Origin: Pseudohongiella sp.
GTDB lineage: Bacteria; Pseudomonadota; Gammaproteobacteria; Pseudomonadales; Pseudohongiellaceae
Assembly (NCBI RefSeq): GCF_011050365.1
Contig: NZ_DRFV01000002.1
Coordinates: 329,950-393,949, forward strand
Length of the DNA stretch: 64,000 nucleotides
Reading direction: 5' to 3'
The notes under the pieces were generated by a model. That model saw nothing but the letters and a program-made list of their open reading frames with translations, searched no databases and was not told where the DNA came from. Positions 1 through 9,086 of this stretch are shown piece by piece (the first letter of the stretch is position 1; every line of letters begins with the position of its first letter). The position numbers and the translations under genes were made by a program.

Positions 1-1
1 G

Positions 2-931
2 CGCACCTGGATGCTCGGCATGTCGGTGGACATTGGTGGCGAGAGCAGCTACTTCGCGGGTTTCTGGGGTATCAGCGGCGCCGCCTGGCTGAGCTTTATC
101 GGCTGGTATATCAAGACCCGCATCTTCATTCTGGCTGCGGTGGGCACAGCCCTGCTTGTGAACTTCCGGCGTACCGTGATGCTGTTGCCACTGGCGCTGA
201 TTTTTGCCGCACCGGGCCTGGCGGTGTCTCACGGTATCGTTGAGCACACGCTACACGGTGACCGTATTTTCTTTGCCTTTGATTGTGCGCTGGCCATCGT
301 TGCCATCATTGCCATTGCCCAGTCCGGTTTTTTTCAGCGCTTTGCCAGACCGCTGCCGCTGCTTGGCATGCTGGCGCTGTTTCTGCTTGTGCACGTGTTC
401 AATAACGCCAGTTATCGCGCGCAGACCGAACAGATGGCGGACTACCGCATCACCCGATTTCTGCTCGATAACCTGGCGGACCTGGAAGGTGCAACGCTGT
501 TTGTGCCGATGAACTTTATTCAGGGCGACCTGATGCGGGTCAATGACGCACTCGAGCAACCGCGCTTCTTTATCACGCAGAATTGTGTCGCTGCACTGGG
601 CGCCGCCGAGGGCGAGCTGTTCATGTTTAACGGCAACGGTGAGCCCATTACCCGCGAGGACCTGAGCGCCAACTGTATACCGGCCAGCGTTGACCCTGTG
701 GTCGACATCGCGCCGCGGTACAACAACGGCCTGCTGCAATGGCAGGTGCAATTTCCTGATGGCTTCAGCGGTGGCGTGTTGTTTGTTGACCGTGCCTTTG
801 CCGTGCCGATCCCGGCGTTCTCCCAGCAGCTGGTCAAGCCGGCGCCGGGGGAACGTTATCAGCTGTTTGCCAACAACGGCATCAACTGGTGGTTCTCGGA
901 TATCGAACCGATGCAGATCATCACCGACTGA
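2..931 (+). CDS. Membrane protein of unknown function, 5' end outside the window
   Basis: The reading frame is open at the left edge of the window (codons before the first ATG at 11 are in frame), so this is the C-terminal part of a longer protein. The visible part begins with about four hydrophobic segments (roughly residues 25-130 counted from the ATG) and ends in a soluble domain of about 170 residues that is probably extracytoplasmic. The layout resembles large polytopic glycosyltransferase-like or polysaccharide-related membrane proteins with a C-terminal soluble domain, but I recognise no diagnostic motif. It converges with the beta-lactamase-fold gene, leaving only 8 bases between the two stop codons. 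Confidence 0.7.
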   Translation, partial: RTWMLGMSVDIGGESSYFAGFWGISGAAWLSFIGWYIKTRIFILAAVGTALLVNFRRTVMLLPLALIFAAPGLAVSHGIVEHTLHGDRIFFAFDCALAIVAIIAIAQSGFFQRFARPLPLLGMLALFLLVHVFNNASYRAQTEQMADYRITRFLLDNLADLEGATLFVPMNFIQGDLMRVNDALEQPRFFITQNCVAALGAAEGELFMFNGNGEPITREDLSANCIPASVDPVVDIAPRYNNGLLQWQVQFPDGFSGGVLFVDRAFAVPIPAFSQQLVKPAPGERYQLFANNGINWWFSDIEPMQIITD

Positions 932-939
932 GGGGTAGA

Positions 940-2448
940 TCAGTCCGCCTCCATCGCCGCCAGCACCGACTCGGCAAGCGTCCACACCGGGTCCGGACCG
1001 CTGGTGGTGTAACCCATACGCATGACAATCAGATCCTGATCCGGGAACACCACAATGGTCTGCCCCTCAAAACCGGACAGGTAAAACATGTTGGTCGGCA
1101 GGTTGGGCAGGGAACGGTTGTCGGGATCGTCCGGCGCACCGGCATTCAGCCATATCTGTACACCGTATTCGCCCTGCTCGGCAGCCGGGGCGGGTGTCAC
1201 GCTGTAGTCGACCCAGCCCTCTGGCAGAATGCGTTCGCCGTTCCACATGCCATCCTGAAGATACAGCAGACCGAATTTTGCCCAGTCGCGCGGTGTTGCA
1301 TACATGTAAGATGAACCGACAAAGGTGCCACTTGCATCCGGCTCGATCACGGCTGAGGTTATGCCCAGTTTGCTGAACAGTCGCTCCTGCGGGAAGTTGA
1401 AATAGTCCTGGAAGTTGGTGAACAACTGTCTCTGGATACGCGAGATAATATTGGTGGTGCCACTGCTATAGTAAAAAGTGCTGCCTGGCGTATGCGCCAG
1501 CGGTTTATCAATGGTAAACGCGGCCGTATCGCCGGTGGTGTACAGCATCAGAATCACATCGGACATCGATCCGGCGGTGTAGACTTCGGAGAAATCCAGA
1601 CCACTGGTCATGTGCAGCAGGTGTTCCAGGGTGATGTTACGACGCTCGTCGCCGTCGCTGCGCCACTCCGGCACATTGGCGGGCGCATTCACGTGCAATA
1701 AACCATCGGCAGCCAGGATACCGGTCAACGCAGCAGTGACGGTTTTGGTCATCGACCAGCCCAACTGGGGCGTGTCAGCAGTAAACGGATCGGCATATTG
1801 TTCGGCAATGATGTTGCCGTCGTGAATCACCAGCACGGCGCGGGTATCAATATTCTGATCGGGCTCGATGTCCTCAAAGGCCTGGTCAACCGAGGCGTGC
1901 ACAGCCTGCATATCAAACCCGGGCACTGCGTCCGGAAGTATCACCTGATTGCCGATGGGCCAGGGCTGGTTCGCGACATCGGGTTTGGCGGGATACAGCG
2001 CCGGATCGAACTGCGCCCGCAGACTGGCGGGTGAAACGTCTTTAAGCAACGTGCAGCCAATCTGATCGCGGTACAGGGCGCTTATCGTCATGGTCTCGCC
2101 ATTGACTGCCATCGCGCCGGTAACGATGTCATCAGCAAAACTGAAATCAGCCGTGCTCAGTGCCGCACCGCTCAGCTCATTGGCCATCACATGATCGACC
2201 GTGCGGCCACTGACCAGCACCGAGGAACATAAACGTTTGACCAGTCTGCCCAGGGTAATCTCGGCCGCCAATGCGGCTTGTGCCATGGTTTCCGGGTCCG
2301 CCGCTGCTTGCTGCTCCGCAACCTGCCCGGCCATGTTGTCCATGGCCGATGGTGACGTCGGCGCGGGGGTTTCGGGCCCGGAACAGGCGGCGATAAATCC
2401 GGCAAGGCTGGCAGTCAGTGACAACAATAAAAAACGGGAATGTTTCAA
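940..2448 (-). CDS. Beta-lactamase-fold serine hydrolase, lipoprotein
   Basis: A 502-residue class C beta-lactamase/penicillin-binding-protein-like serine hydrolase. The N-terminus is a lipoprotein signal with the lipobox IAAC at about residue 22. The catalytic SxxK motif appears as SMTK near residue 235, and a YSS motif follows about 100 residues later in the position of the family's YxN/YxS. Family members hydrolyse esters, amides or peptidoglycan peptides; true beta-lactam resistance is not implied. The start is an unusual TTG at 2448, chosen because GGAG lies 8 bases upstream and the signal peptide begins there. It lies 5 bases downstream of the SGNH hydrolase gene, so the two probably form one transcript and may act on the same envelope substrate. 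Confidence 0.88.
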   Translation of the reverse strand: MKHSRFLLLSLTASLAGFIAACSGPETPAPTSPSAMDNMAGQVAEQQAAADPETMAQAALAAEITLGRLVKRLCSSVLVSGRTVDHVMANELSGAALSTADFSFADDIVTGAMAVNGETMTISALYRDQIGCTLLKDVSPASLRAQFDPALYPAKPDVANQPWPIGNQVILPDAVPGFDMQAVHASVDQAFEDIEPDQNIDTRAVLVIHDGNIIAEQYADPFTADTPQLGWSMTKTVTAALTGILAADGLLHVNAPANVPEWRSDGDERRNITLEHLLHMTSGLDFSEVYTAGSMSDVILMLYTTGDTAAFTIDKPLAHTPGSTFYYSSGTTNIISRIQRQLFTNFQDYFNFPQERLFSKLGITSAVIEPDASGTFVGSSYMYATPRDWAKFGLLYLQDGMWNGERILPEGWVDYSVTPAPAAEQGEYGVQIWLNAGAPDDPDNRSLPNLPTNMFYLSGFEGQTIVVFPDQDLIVMRMGYTTSGPDPVWTLAESVLAAMEAD

Positions 2449-2453
2449 AACAT

Positions 2454-3716
2454 TTACTCCTGGTCAAAAATGGATAAGTCGATACTGTTGGCCATCGCCG
2501 CATAACCGGCATCATTGGGATGCAGGTTATCCGAGGTGTACTCCGCGGGCAGACGATCCGGGTTGTTTTCATCGGCGACAGCGGACTCAAAATCGATGAC
2601 GGCGTCGAAGAAACCACTATTGCGAATCCAGCTATTGACTGTTTCGCGCTTGGCCTCCCCGGCTTCACTAAAATAGCCCGCGCCTTCGAACGGCGTCAGC
2701 GTCGCTCCGATCACCTTGATGCCGTGCGCACGGGCGCGTTCCGCGACCTGCCGGTACCCGGCAATGATCTGCCCGGCGCTGACCTGCTGATCGGTGGCCA
2801 TGCTCACCGACATGCCCATGTCGTTGATGCCTTCCAGCAATACGATATGACTGACATTGCTCAACGCCAGCACGTCGCGTTCAAAACGCGCCAGCAGGTT
2901 TTCACCAAACATCGGCGAGCGTTCATGCAACACGCGATTGCCGCTGAGCCCGGCATTGGCGACGGCATAAGTGGGCATACCGGCTTCATTGCGCAGACGC
3001 AGCGCCAGCAGATTTGGCCAGCGGTTGTTGGTGTCGACCGTGGAGCCGACGCCGTCGGTAATCGAATCGCCCACCGTGACAATGGTAGACACGGCTTCGC
3101 CGCCGCTGACGTCAATGGCGGTCAGGTAGTGCCAGAAGGTAATCTCATGCGCATCGTCCATGCTGGCGGCGCGGGTGAGGTCACCCGACTCACTGACAAA
3201 CGAGGTCTGCATGGCCGCCCGGTGAGTTGTGGGCAAACCAGAGGGCTCAGGCAGATACAGGCTGATGCTAAGATTGCTAAAGGCCGCCACCGGAAAGGGC
3301 AGCGGATCGCTGAACACGGTGGCGCCACGCGGAATAATGATGCTCGTCTGATCGCCGAAACTGAGGCTTTGCAGGGTAGCAATATCAATCCCCGTGCCAC
3401 TGCTTTGCTCGGCAATGCTGGCAGCGCCGATGTGCAGGGGTTGGTTGCCGTGGCTATTGGACAGGCGGATTCGGACAGTATCACCGGCTGCGGTGACATG
3501 GGCAATCAGGCGCAGGGTCTGGCCGTCAAATTCGTTATGGTCTGCAGTTTCGGCAGGCAACATGCCCGGCGGCAGGGTGCTGGGGCTCATGGCCCAGGCG
3601 GTGACCCAGCTCTGATTTAAATCCTGGGCGCTGACGGCGTTAAAACCCGCACCGGTGACCATGGTCATGATCAGCAACCATGCGGACAGACGGTAGTTAA
3701 TAGGTGGCAGTTTCAT
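2454..3716 (-). CDS. Secreted SGNH/GDSL-family esterase
   Basis: A 420-residue secreted hydrolase. After a signal peptide (cleavage plausible after VSA) and an N-terminal domain of about 180 residues comes an SGNH domain. It shows block I VGDSITDG (nucleophile Ser near residue 215), an oxyanion block GINDMG, and the C-terminal catalytic pair DNLHPNDAGY. Family members deacylate carbohydrates, lipids or peptidoglycan. The frame can also be read from TTG at 3731, but ATG 3716 has GGAG 8 bases upstream and starts directly at the signal peptide, so I place the start there. It is the first gene of a pair with the beta-lactamase-fold lipoprotein. Confidence 0.88.
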   Translation of the reverse strand: MKLPPINYRLSAWLLIMTMVTGAGFNAVSAQDLNQSWVTAWAMSPSTLPPGMLPAETADHNEFDGQTLRLIAHVTAAGDTVRIRLSNSHGNQPLHIGAASIAEQSSGTGIDIATLQSLSFGDQTSIIIPRGATVFSDPLPFPVAAFSNLSISLYLPEPSGLPTTHRAAMQTSFVSESGDLTRAASMDDAHEITFWHYLTAIDVSGGEAVSTIVTVGDSITDGVGSTVDTNNRWPNLLALRLRNEAGMPTYAVANAGLSGNRVLHERSPMFGENLLARFERDVLALSNVSHIVLLEGINDMGMSVSMATDQQVSAGQIIAGYRQVAERARAHGIKVIGATLTPFEGAGYFSEAGEAKRETVNSWIRNSGFFDAVIDFESAVADENNPDRLPAEYTSDNLHPNDAGYAAMANSIDLSIFDQE

Positions 3717-3846
3717 GATGTGTGGCTCCAACCTGTTTTTGTTATTCGCGCGTTTCTTCCATCATACGCCAACACGCAGCGCCTGTCCCCGGACCGCCGA
3801 CAGTCACCCAGCCTTCCGCGAATCTACCCGTCGCTGTCGGGAATTG

Positions 3847-3876
3847 CTTACATTGCCTGCGAAAGTGCATTAATAT
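3847..3876 (+). promoter_or_regulatory. Possible sigma-70 promoter for the DUF5916 gene
   Basis: A -35-like CTTACA (3847-3852) and a -10-like TAATAT (3871-3876) are separated by 18 bases, about 50 bases upstream of the ATG at 3927. Each box matches four of six consensus positions. This is by eye only. Confidence 0.3.
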
Positions 3877-3926
3877 CATGCGCTTATTTTGCCCTTATGG
3901 TTCACGTTGTCGGGATGTATTAAATA

Positions 3927-6185
3927 ATGCCAATAAAAATCGCCGCCGTATCAGGTTCCTGCCTGTTGTTCTGTGCCTCTGCTTTCAGTGTGACCGCCTG
4001 GGCCCAGTCCCCGTTAATCCCTGACGACACGGACACGTCATCACTGCCCACCAATGCCGTACGCCAGTTCCGGGCAGTTCGTGTCGACCAGCCACCGGTG
4101 ATTGATGGCATCATTGATGATGCGGTGTGGCAGCAGGCCAATGTCATTACTGATTTCCACCAGACCCGACCAGGCAATGGCACACCGACCTCCGAGCGCA
4201 CCGAGGTATACGTGGTTTATGACGACGACGCGCTGTATGTCGCCGCCCGCATGTTCGACAGCGAGCCGGAGCTGATTGCAGCACCGGTGATTCGCCATGG
4301 TCAGGGCATGCCTTCCGATGACCGCCTGGTGGTGATTCTGGATCCGTTTAATACCGGCCGCGCCGGTTACCGTTTTGAAACCAATCTCAATGCCGCCCGC
4401 CACGACTCGCTGTATACCAGTGTCACCAGCTTCTCCCTGGACTGGAATACCATCTGGGATGTCGCCACCAGTGTGGATGGCGAGAGCTGGATTGCGGAAC
4501 TGGAGATACCGTTCAAATCAATCCCGTTTGATCCGGCGATTGAGACCTGGGGTTTCAATTTTGGCCGCGCCATTCGTCGCCGCGGTGAAGAGATGGCCTG
4601 GGTTTCGCAAAACCGTACCTACAATCCGAGCGTATCCGGGCAGATGACCGGCATCAGCGGTATCAGTAAAGGCGTCGGGCTGGATCTGGTACCGTCGCTG
4701 TCAGTGAACCGCCGCCGCGAATACGATCCGGTTACCAAAGAAACGTCCACCGAACCATCACTGGATGCCTTTTACCGGATTACTCCGTCGCTCAATGCAG
4801 CGCTGACCATCAACACTGATTTCTCGGCCACCGAGGTGGACAACCGCCAGGTTAACCTGACCCGTTTCAATCTGTTCTTCCCGGAAAAGCGCGACTTTTT
4901 CCTGAATGACTCCGATCTGTTTCAGTTCGGCAACATCGGTGGTATGGCCAGCGGCAATGACGCCACCTCACTGGGTAGTCGGGAAAATGCCCGACCGTTT
5001 TTCTCCCGCCGGCTGGGACTCAGCGAAAACGGCGCGCCGGTGGACATCAACTATGGCGGTCGCATCAGCGGTCGTGTCGGCCGCTGGAATATCGGCACGC
5101 TGGCCATCCGCCAGGATGAGTTTGGCGCGGTTGATGCCTCTGACCTTTTTGTCACCCGCATCTCTGCCAACGTGCTGGAAGACTCGGGCATCGGTTTCAT
5201 CTATACCAATGGTGACCCGGCCTCCAATGTCGACAACAGTGTGATGGGTGTCGATTTCAAATACCTCAACAATCGCCTGGCCAGTGGTCGTACCGTGGAA
5301 GCAGACGCCTGGTTCCAGCAATCCGAGACCCCCGGACTGGATGGCGACGACGCCTCCTTCGGCTTTGGTTTGCGCATGCCCAACGCGACGGGTCTCAGAG
5401 GTCGCATGGCCTACAAAGAGGTGCAGCGCAACTTCAATCCGGCGATGGGTTATATCAACCGCGCCGATGTACGCGACCTGACAGCCGATGTGGGTTACAC
5501 GCACTTCTTTGGCGGCACTGTCTGGCAGACCGCGTTCGCCGGCATTGATGCCCAGCGCATCGAACGTCTTGAAGGCGGACTGCAAAGCCAGGCGCTGGTG
5601 TATCGGCTGCTGGAGCTGCAGACCAATACCCGGGACGGCATCAGCCTGTCGCACACGCGCAATGACGAAAATGTGCTACGACCGTTCACCATTTACTCGG
5701 ACCAGAACCGGCAGGTAGCGATTCAGCCGGGGCAGTATCAGTTCTCGGAAAGCGAAATCAGCCTTAACACTGGTGGCCAGCGACGATTGTCAGGTCGGTT
5801 GAACTACCTGCAAGGTGATTTTTACAACGGTGAACGCACCAACATCAGCGGCTCGGTGACATGGAACCAGTCACGCTTTTTTGTCTTGTCAGCCAACTAT
5901 GACTGGAATGATATCAGCCTGCCACAAGGCGACTTTGTCGCACGGTTGACATCGGTATCGACGCAGGTGGCTTTTTCTTCGACACTGTACTGGATCAGCC
6001 TGTTGCAGTACGACAACCTGTCGGAAGAGCTGGGTATCAACACGCGTGTTCAGTGGATACCGCGCGCCGGCCAGGAGGGTTTTATTGTGCTGAACTACAA
6101 TATGCAGGACCGGGACAAAGACAACACGTTTGAGTCTGCGTTCTCAGACCTGACTGTCAAGTTCCGTTATACATTCCGGTTCTGA
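3927..6185 (+). CDS. DUF5916 / CBM9-like outer-membrane protein
   Basis: A 752-residue exported protein with a signal peptide ending in AWA. The N-terminal part (about residues 45-230) has the carbohydrate-binding family 9-like fold: it contains IDGIIDDAVWQ, a motif typical of that domain. The rest has alternating aromatic strands and a terminal Phe (KFRYTFRF), typical of an outer-membrane beta-barrel with the DUF5916 architecture. The function of this family is not established; sugar or glycan binding at the cell surface is inferred from the CBM9-like part. It is a monocistronic gene followed by a hairpin. Confidence 0.85.
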   Translation: MPIKIAAVSGSCLLFCASAFSVTAWAQSPLIPDDTDTSSLPTNAVRQFRAVRVDQPPVIDGIIDDAVWQQANVITDFHQTRPGNGTPTSERTEVYVVYDDDALYVAARMFDSEPELIAAPVIRHGQGMPSDDRLVVILDPFNTGRAGYRFETNLNAARHDSLYTSVTSFSLDWNTIWDVATSVDGESWIAELEIPFKSIPFDPAIETWGFNFGRAIRRRGEEMAWVSQNRTYNPSVSGQMTGISGISKGVGLDLVPSLSVNRRREYDPVTKETSTEPSLDAFYRITPSLNAALTINTDFSATEVDNRQVNLTRFNLFFPEKRDFFLNDSDLFQFGNIGGMASGNDATSLGSRENARPFFSRRLGLSENGAPVDINYGGRISGRVGRWNIGTLAIRQDEFGAVDASDLFVTRISANVLEDSGIGFIYTNGDPASNVDNSVMGVDFKYLNNRLASGRTVEADAWFQQSETPGLDGDDASFGFGLRMPNATGLRGRMAYKEVQRNFNPAMGYINRADVRDLTADVGYTHFFGGTVWQTAFAGIDAQRIERLEGGLQSQALVYRLLELQTNTRDGISLSHTRNDENVLRPFTIYSDQNRQVAIQPGQYQFSESEISLNTGGQRRLSGRLNYLQGDFYNGERTNISGSVTWNQSRFFVLSANYDWNDISLPQGDFVARLTSVSTQVAFSSTLYWISLLQYDNLSEELGINTRVQWIPRAGQEGFIVLNYNMQDRDKDNTFESAFSDLTVKFRYTFRF

Positions 6186-6200
6186 TTGGCCACTGATAGC

Positions 6201-6232
6201 AGGCCCCGGATTCATACCGGGGCCTCGATTTA
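6201..6232 (+). terminator. Stem-loop terminator after the DUF5916 gene
   Basis: AGGCCCCGG at 6201-6209 pairs with CCGGGGCCT at 6217-6225 around a 7-base loop, followed by CGATTTAT. The T tract is short, so termination may be partial. It lies between the convergent DUF5916 and ppk2 genes. Confidence 0.6.
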
Positions 6233-6251
6233 TACAAATCAACATGGCACT

Positions 6252-7040
6252 TTAGCTGGCCAGGCGATTATTGTCGAAGTTTTCCCGATCATATGCCAGC
6301 ACAACTCTTGTGTCCGGCTGCACCAGTGTTTGATCCTTGCCGTCATAACGCAGACGGGTAAGAATGTCGCTGATCACATTGAGCCGGGCCTGACGTTTGT
6401 CATCAGCGTGCACGATCGTCCAGGGCGCGGCGACGGTATGGGTGCGTGCCAGCATTTCATCACGTGCCAGCGAATAGTCCTGCCAGAATTCCATGGCCTT
6501 TGCATCGATCGGGCTTATCTTCCACTGCTTCAGCGGATCGCTCTTGCGCGCCTGCAACCGCTTTTCCTGTTCCTGTCGGGAAATATCCAGATAGTACTTC
6601 ATCATCTTCACGCCCGAGCGCACCAGCATGTCCTCAAACTCAACCACCGAACCCATGAATTCTTCATACTCGGGCAGTGAACAGAAACCCATCACGCGCT
6701 CGACGCCGGCGCGGTTGTACCAGCTACGATTGAACAGCACCATTTCGCCGGCCGCCGGCAAATGCGGCACATAACGCTGGAAGTACCACGACGACTGCTC
6801 GCGATCCGACGGTTTACCCAATGCGACCACACGCGTCTCGCGCGGACTGAGGTGCTGCACAATGCGTTTGATGACACCGTCCTTGCCAGCGGCATCGCGC
6901 CCCTCAAACAGAATCAGAATCTTGTCATTGCCGGCGATAAAATGGCGTTGCAGTTTCACCAGTTCTACCTGCAGGTCCAGCAACCTTTTTTTGTAGACAG
7001 ACTTGGAGATGGGTGAACTGTTCATTTGGGATTTTGACAT
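6252..7040 (-). CDS. ppk2: Polyphosphate kinase 2
   Basis: A 262-residue cytoplasmic enzyme that transfers phosphate between polyphosphate and nucleotides. The Walker A motif GRDAAGKDG and the following lid and Walker B region (FNRSWYNRAGVERVMGF) are those of single-domain PPK2 enzymes. The full core is present, so the length is normal. An ATG six bases upstream (7046) is in frame, but ATG 7040 has AAGG at good spacing and is preferred. The preferred direction (NTP synthesis from polyP, or the reverse) cannot be decided from sequence. It stands alone between a convergent and a divergent neighbour. Confidence 0.93.
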   Translation of the reverse strand: MSKSQMNSSPISKSVYKKRLLDLQVELVKLQRHFIAGNDKILILFEGRDAAGKDGVIKRIVQHLSPRETRVVALGKPSDREQSSWYFQRYVPHLPAAGEMVLFNRSWYNRAGVERVMGFCSLPEYEEFMGSVVEFEDMLVRSGVKMMKYYLDISRQEQEKRLQARKSDPLKQWKISPIDAKAMEFWQDYSLARDEMLARTHTVAAPWTIVHADDKRQARLNVISDILTRLRYDGKDQTLVQPDTRVVLAYDRENFDNNRLAS

Positions 7041-7171
7041 GCGCATACCTTCTGGCCGGGACTCTTACTGGTTTGCTGTCCGACTTCGCGTTGACTTGAT
7101 GTCATGTTATCTTGCGCCTGCTACCCATCGATTGCAACGCAATGACCCCTGGTTTGGTGACGAAACCCGCT

Positions 7172-7846
7172 ATGAGCGATAACAAAATAATCCAGTCCTG
7201 GTGCAACAACGCTACCCCGTGGATTGCTGCCGTGCGTGAGCAACAGATTGAGTCGCGCAGAACCGTGACTGATCGCGCCATTATTGATGCGCTCACTGAG
7301 CATAACCCGGCCACAGTGCTTGATATCGGTTGCGGTGAAGGCTGGCTGGCTCGGGCCCTGGCTGCACGCGGCATGCAGGTCACCGGTGTCGATGTAGTGC
7401 CCGGGCTGATTGATGCGGCGCGACAGGCAGGGGACGGCGAGTTTCATGTGTTGACCTACGAAGCCTTGCTCACGCATGCGCTTGAGCGGCGCTTCGACGC
7501 TCTGGTGTGTAACTTCTCAATGCTCGGGGAGAGCTCTACTGCGACTGTGTTTCAGGCTGCACCTGCATTACTCAATCCAGGCGGCAAGCTGTTTGTGCAA
7601 ACCTTGCATCCGGTCGTGGCCTGCGGTGATGAGGCTTATCGTGACGGTTGGCGCCAGGGGTCGTGGCAGGGATTCAACGACGGCCTCGCTGCGCAATTCA
7701 CCGATCCTGCCCCCTGGTTTTTCCGCACCCTGGAAAGCTGGCAGGCGCTTTTTGCCGATGCCGGCCTGACCCTGATCGACAGCAAAGAGCCCCGCCGTTC
7801 AGCCAGCAGTCAGCCAGCGTCCGTTATCCTCATCGGATGTCGTTAA
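7172..7846 (+). CDS. Class I SAM-dependent methyltransferase
   Basis: A 224-residue Rossmann-fold methyltransferase. Motif I is VLDIGCGEGWLA, and the acidic end of strand 2 is VTGVDVVP, which binds the SAM ribose. A later segment, NPGGKLFVQTLHP, matches the post-strand-5 part of the fold. The substrate is unknown. The frame stays open upstream with an in-frame ATG at 7142 and a TTG at 7112; ATG 7172 is preferred because it leaves a compact N-terminus, but no start has a strong ribosome-binding site. It lies 17 bases upstream of the SIMPL gene and is probably co-transcribed with it. Confidence 0.85.
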   Translation: MSDNKIIQSWCNNATPWIAAVREQQIESRRTVTDRAIIDALTEHNPATVLDIGCGEGWLARALAARGMQVTGVDVVPGLIDAARQAGDGEFHVLTYEALLTHALERRFDALVCNFSMLGESSTATVFQAAPALLNPGGKLFVQTLHPVVACGDEAYRDGWRQGSWQGFNDGLAAQFTDPAPWFFRTLESWQALFADAGLTLIDSKEPRRSASSQPASVILIGCR

Positions 7847-7863
7847 CTCCGGAGGATATTACT

Positions 7864-8583
7864 GTGAGATCTGTTTCCCGTACCAGCGCCATTGTTCTGG
7901 GTGTGTCACTTGTGCTGGGCCTGAGCAGCCTGGGTTTTCTGTTGGGCAGCTTTGCGGTTACCGTCAAGGAGTATGAGCGAACGGTCACGGTCAAGGGCCT
8001 GGCAGAACAGGAGCATGTGGCTGACATCGTGATCTGGCCGATTCAATACACCGCTGCCGACAATGACCTGGGCGCACTGTACGCGACGATCGACAGTAAC
8101 AATGCCAGTATCCGTGCGTTTCTGGAAAGCAATAGTCTGCCCGCATCCGCAGTTACCCTGGCGCCTCCGGCTATTACCGATCGACTGGCACAGTCCTATG
8201 GCGACGGCTCACGCGCCGAGTTCCGCTATACGGCCACGCAGGCCCTGACCGTGTATTCCTCTGATATCGAACTGGTGCGTGGACTGATGAGCTCACTGTC
8301 GGATCTGGGGCGTGAAGGTATTGTGTTTTCCGGCGCCGAGTACCACCTGCAACCCGAGTATCTGTTCACCCGCCTGAATGACATCAAGCCCGCAATGATC
8401 GAGGAAGCAACGCGTGAAGCGCGGGCAGCGGCGATCAAATTCGCCGATGACTCCAACAGTGAGTTGGGCAAAATCCGCAACGCCTCGCAGGGACAGTTCA
8501 GTATCAGCAATCGCGACCGCAACAACCCGCATATCAAAAATGTTCGGGTAGTGGTGTCGGTTGAGTACTACCTGTCGGACTGA
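7864..8583 (+). CDS. SIMPL-domain (DUF541) envelope protein
   Basis: A 239-residue protein with an N-terminal hydrophobic segment (about residues 8-30) that anchors or exports it, followed by a SIMPL/DUF541 domain. TVTVKGLAEQEHVAD is the usual first strand of that domain, and the C-terminus VRVVVSVEYYL the last. The function of the family is poorly defined; periplasmic or envelope stress roles are reported for some members. The start is GTG 7864, set by GGAGG at 7851-7855 eight bases upstream; longer in-frame readings run into the methyltransferase gene. It converges with ogt, overlapping by 16 bases. Confidence 0.85.
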   Translation: MRSVSRTSAIVLGVSLVLGLSSLGFLLGSFAVTVKEYERTVTVKGLAEQEHVADIVIWPIQYTAADNDLGALYATIDSNNASIRAFLESNSLPASAVTLAPPAITDRLAQSYGDGSRAEFRYTATQALTVYSSDIELVRGLMSSLSDLGREGIVFSGAEYHLQPEYLFTRLNDIKPAMIEEATREARAAAIKFADDSNSELGKIRNASQGQFSISNRDRNNPHIKNVRVVVSVEYYLSD

Positions 8584-9059
8584 GTGCGTTCGTGCGCCAG
8601 CAACCATTGTTTGCGCGCCAGACCGCCACCGTAACCGGTCAGCGCGCCGCTGGCGCCCAGCACGCGATGGCACGGCACAATGATTCCGATGGGGTTGCGG
8701 CCATTGGCCAGACCCACGGCACGTGACGCCGACGGTTTACCCAGTCGCGCCGCCAGTCCGCCATAACTTTCGGTGGCGCCGAAAGGAATCGCCGTCAGCG
8801 CCTGCCACACGCGTTGCTGAAAAGCGGTCCCGGCTGCGTCAAGACACACATCAAACGTCTGCAGTTCACCGGCAAAATACGCCATCAGTTGTTGGCGAAC
8901 CGCAGTAAAGCGACTGTCGTCCTGGACGCTGTGTACGGGCAACTCAGGACGGTGTTTCTGATTCTCCATATACAGGCCGGTCAACGCGTTACCGTCACTG
9001 GTGAGCATCAACACACCCAGTGGCGATGGCAGGTTACTGTGGTAGGCTGAAGTACTCAT
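8568..9059 (-). CDS. ogt: Methylated-DNA--protein-cysteine methyltransferase
   Basis: A 163-residue suicide enzyme that removes alkyl groups from O6-alkylguanine. The active-site motif is IVPCHRVLG, with the acceptor Cys. The upstream helix-turn-helix part (FQQRVWQALTAIPFGATESY) and the downstream LTGYGGGLARKQWLL are the usual family blocks. AGGAG lies 9 bases before ATG 9059. It is 27 bases downstream of the Ada/AlkA fusion gene on the same strand, so both alkylation-repair genes are probably expressed together. Confidence 0.95.
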   Translation of the reverse strand: MSTSAYHSNLPSPLGVLMLTSDGNALTGLYMENQKHRPELPVHSVQDDSRFTAVRQQLMAYFAGELQTFDVCLDAAGTAFQQRVWQALTAIPFGATESYGGLAARLGKPSASRAVGLANGRNPIGIIVPCHRVLGASGALTGYGGGLARKQWLLAHERTQSDR

Positions 9060-9086
9060 GTTACCTGACTCCTTTTAAAATGGTGG

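Noticed and set aside
2520..3620. Long plus-strand frame (366 codons) opposite the SGNH gene
   Set aside because: The SGNH gene has all catalytic blocks and a signal peptide; the opposite frame is rich in Arg, His and Gln without motifs, as expected for an antisense shadow of GC-rich coding DNA.
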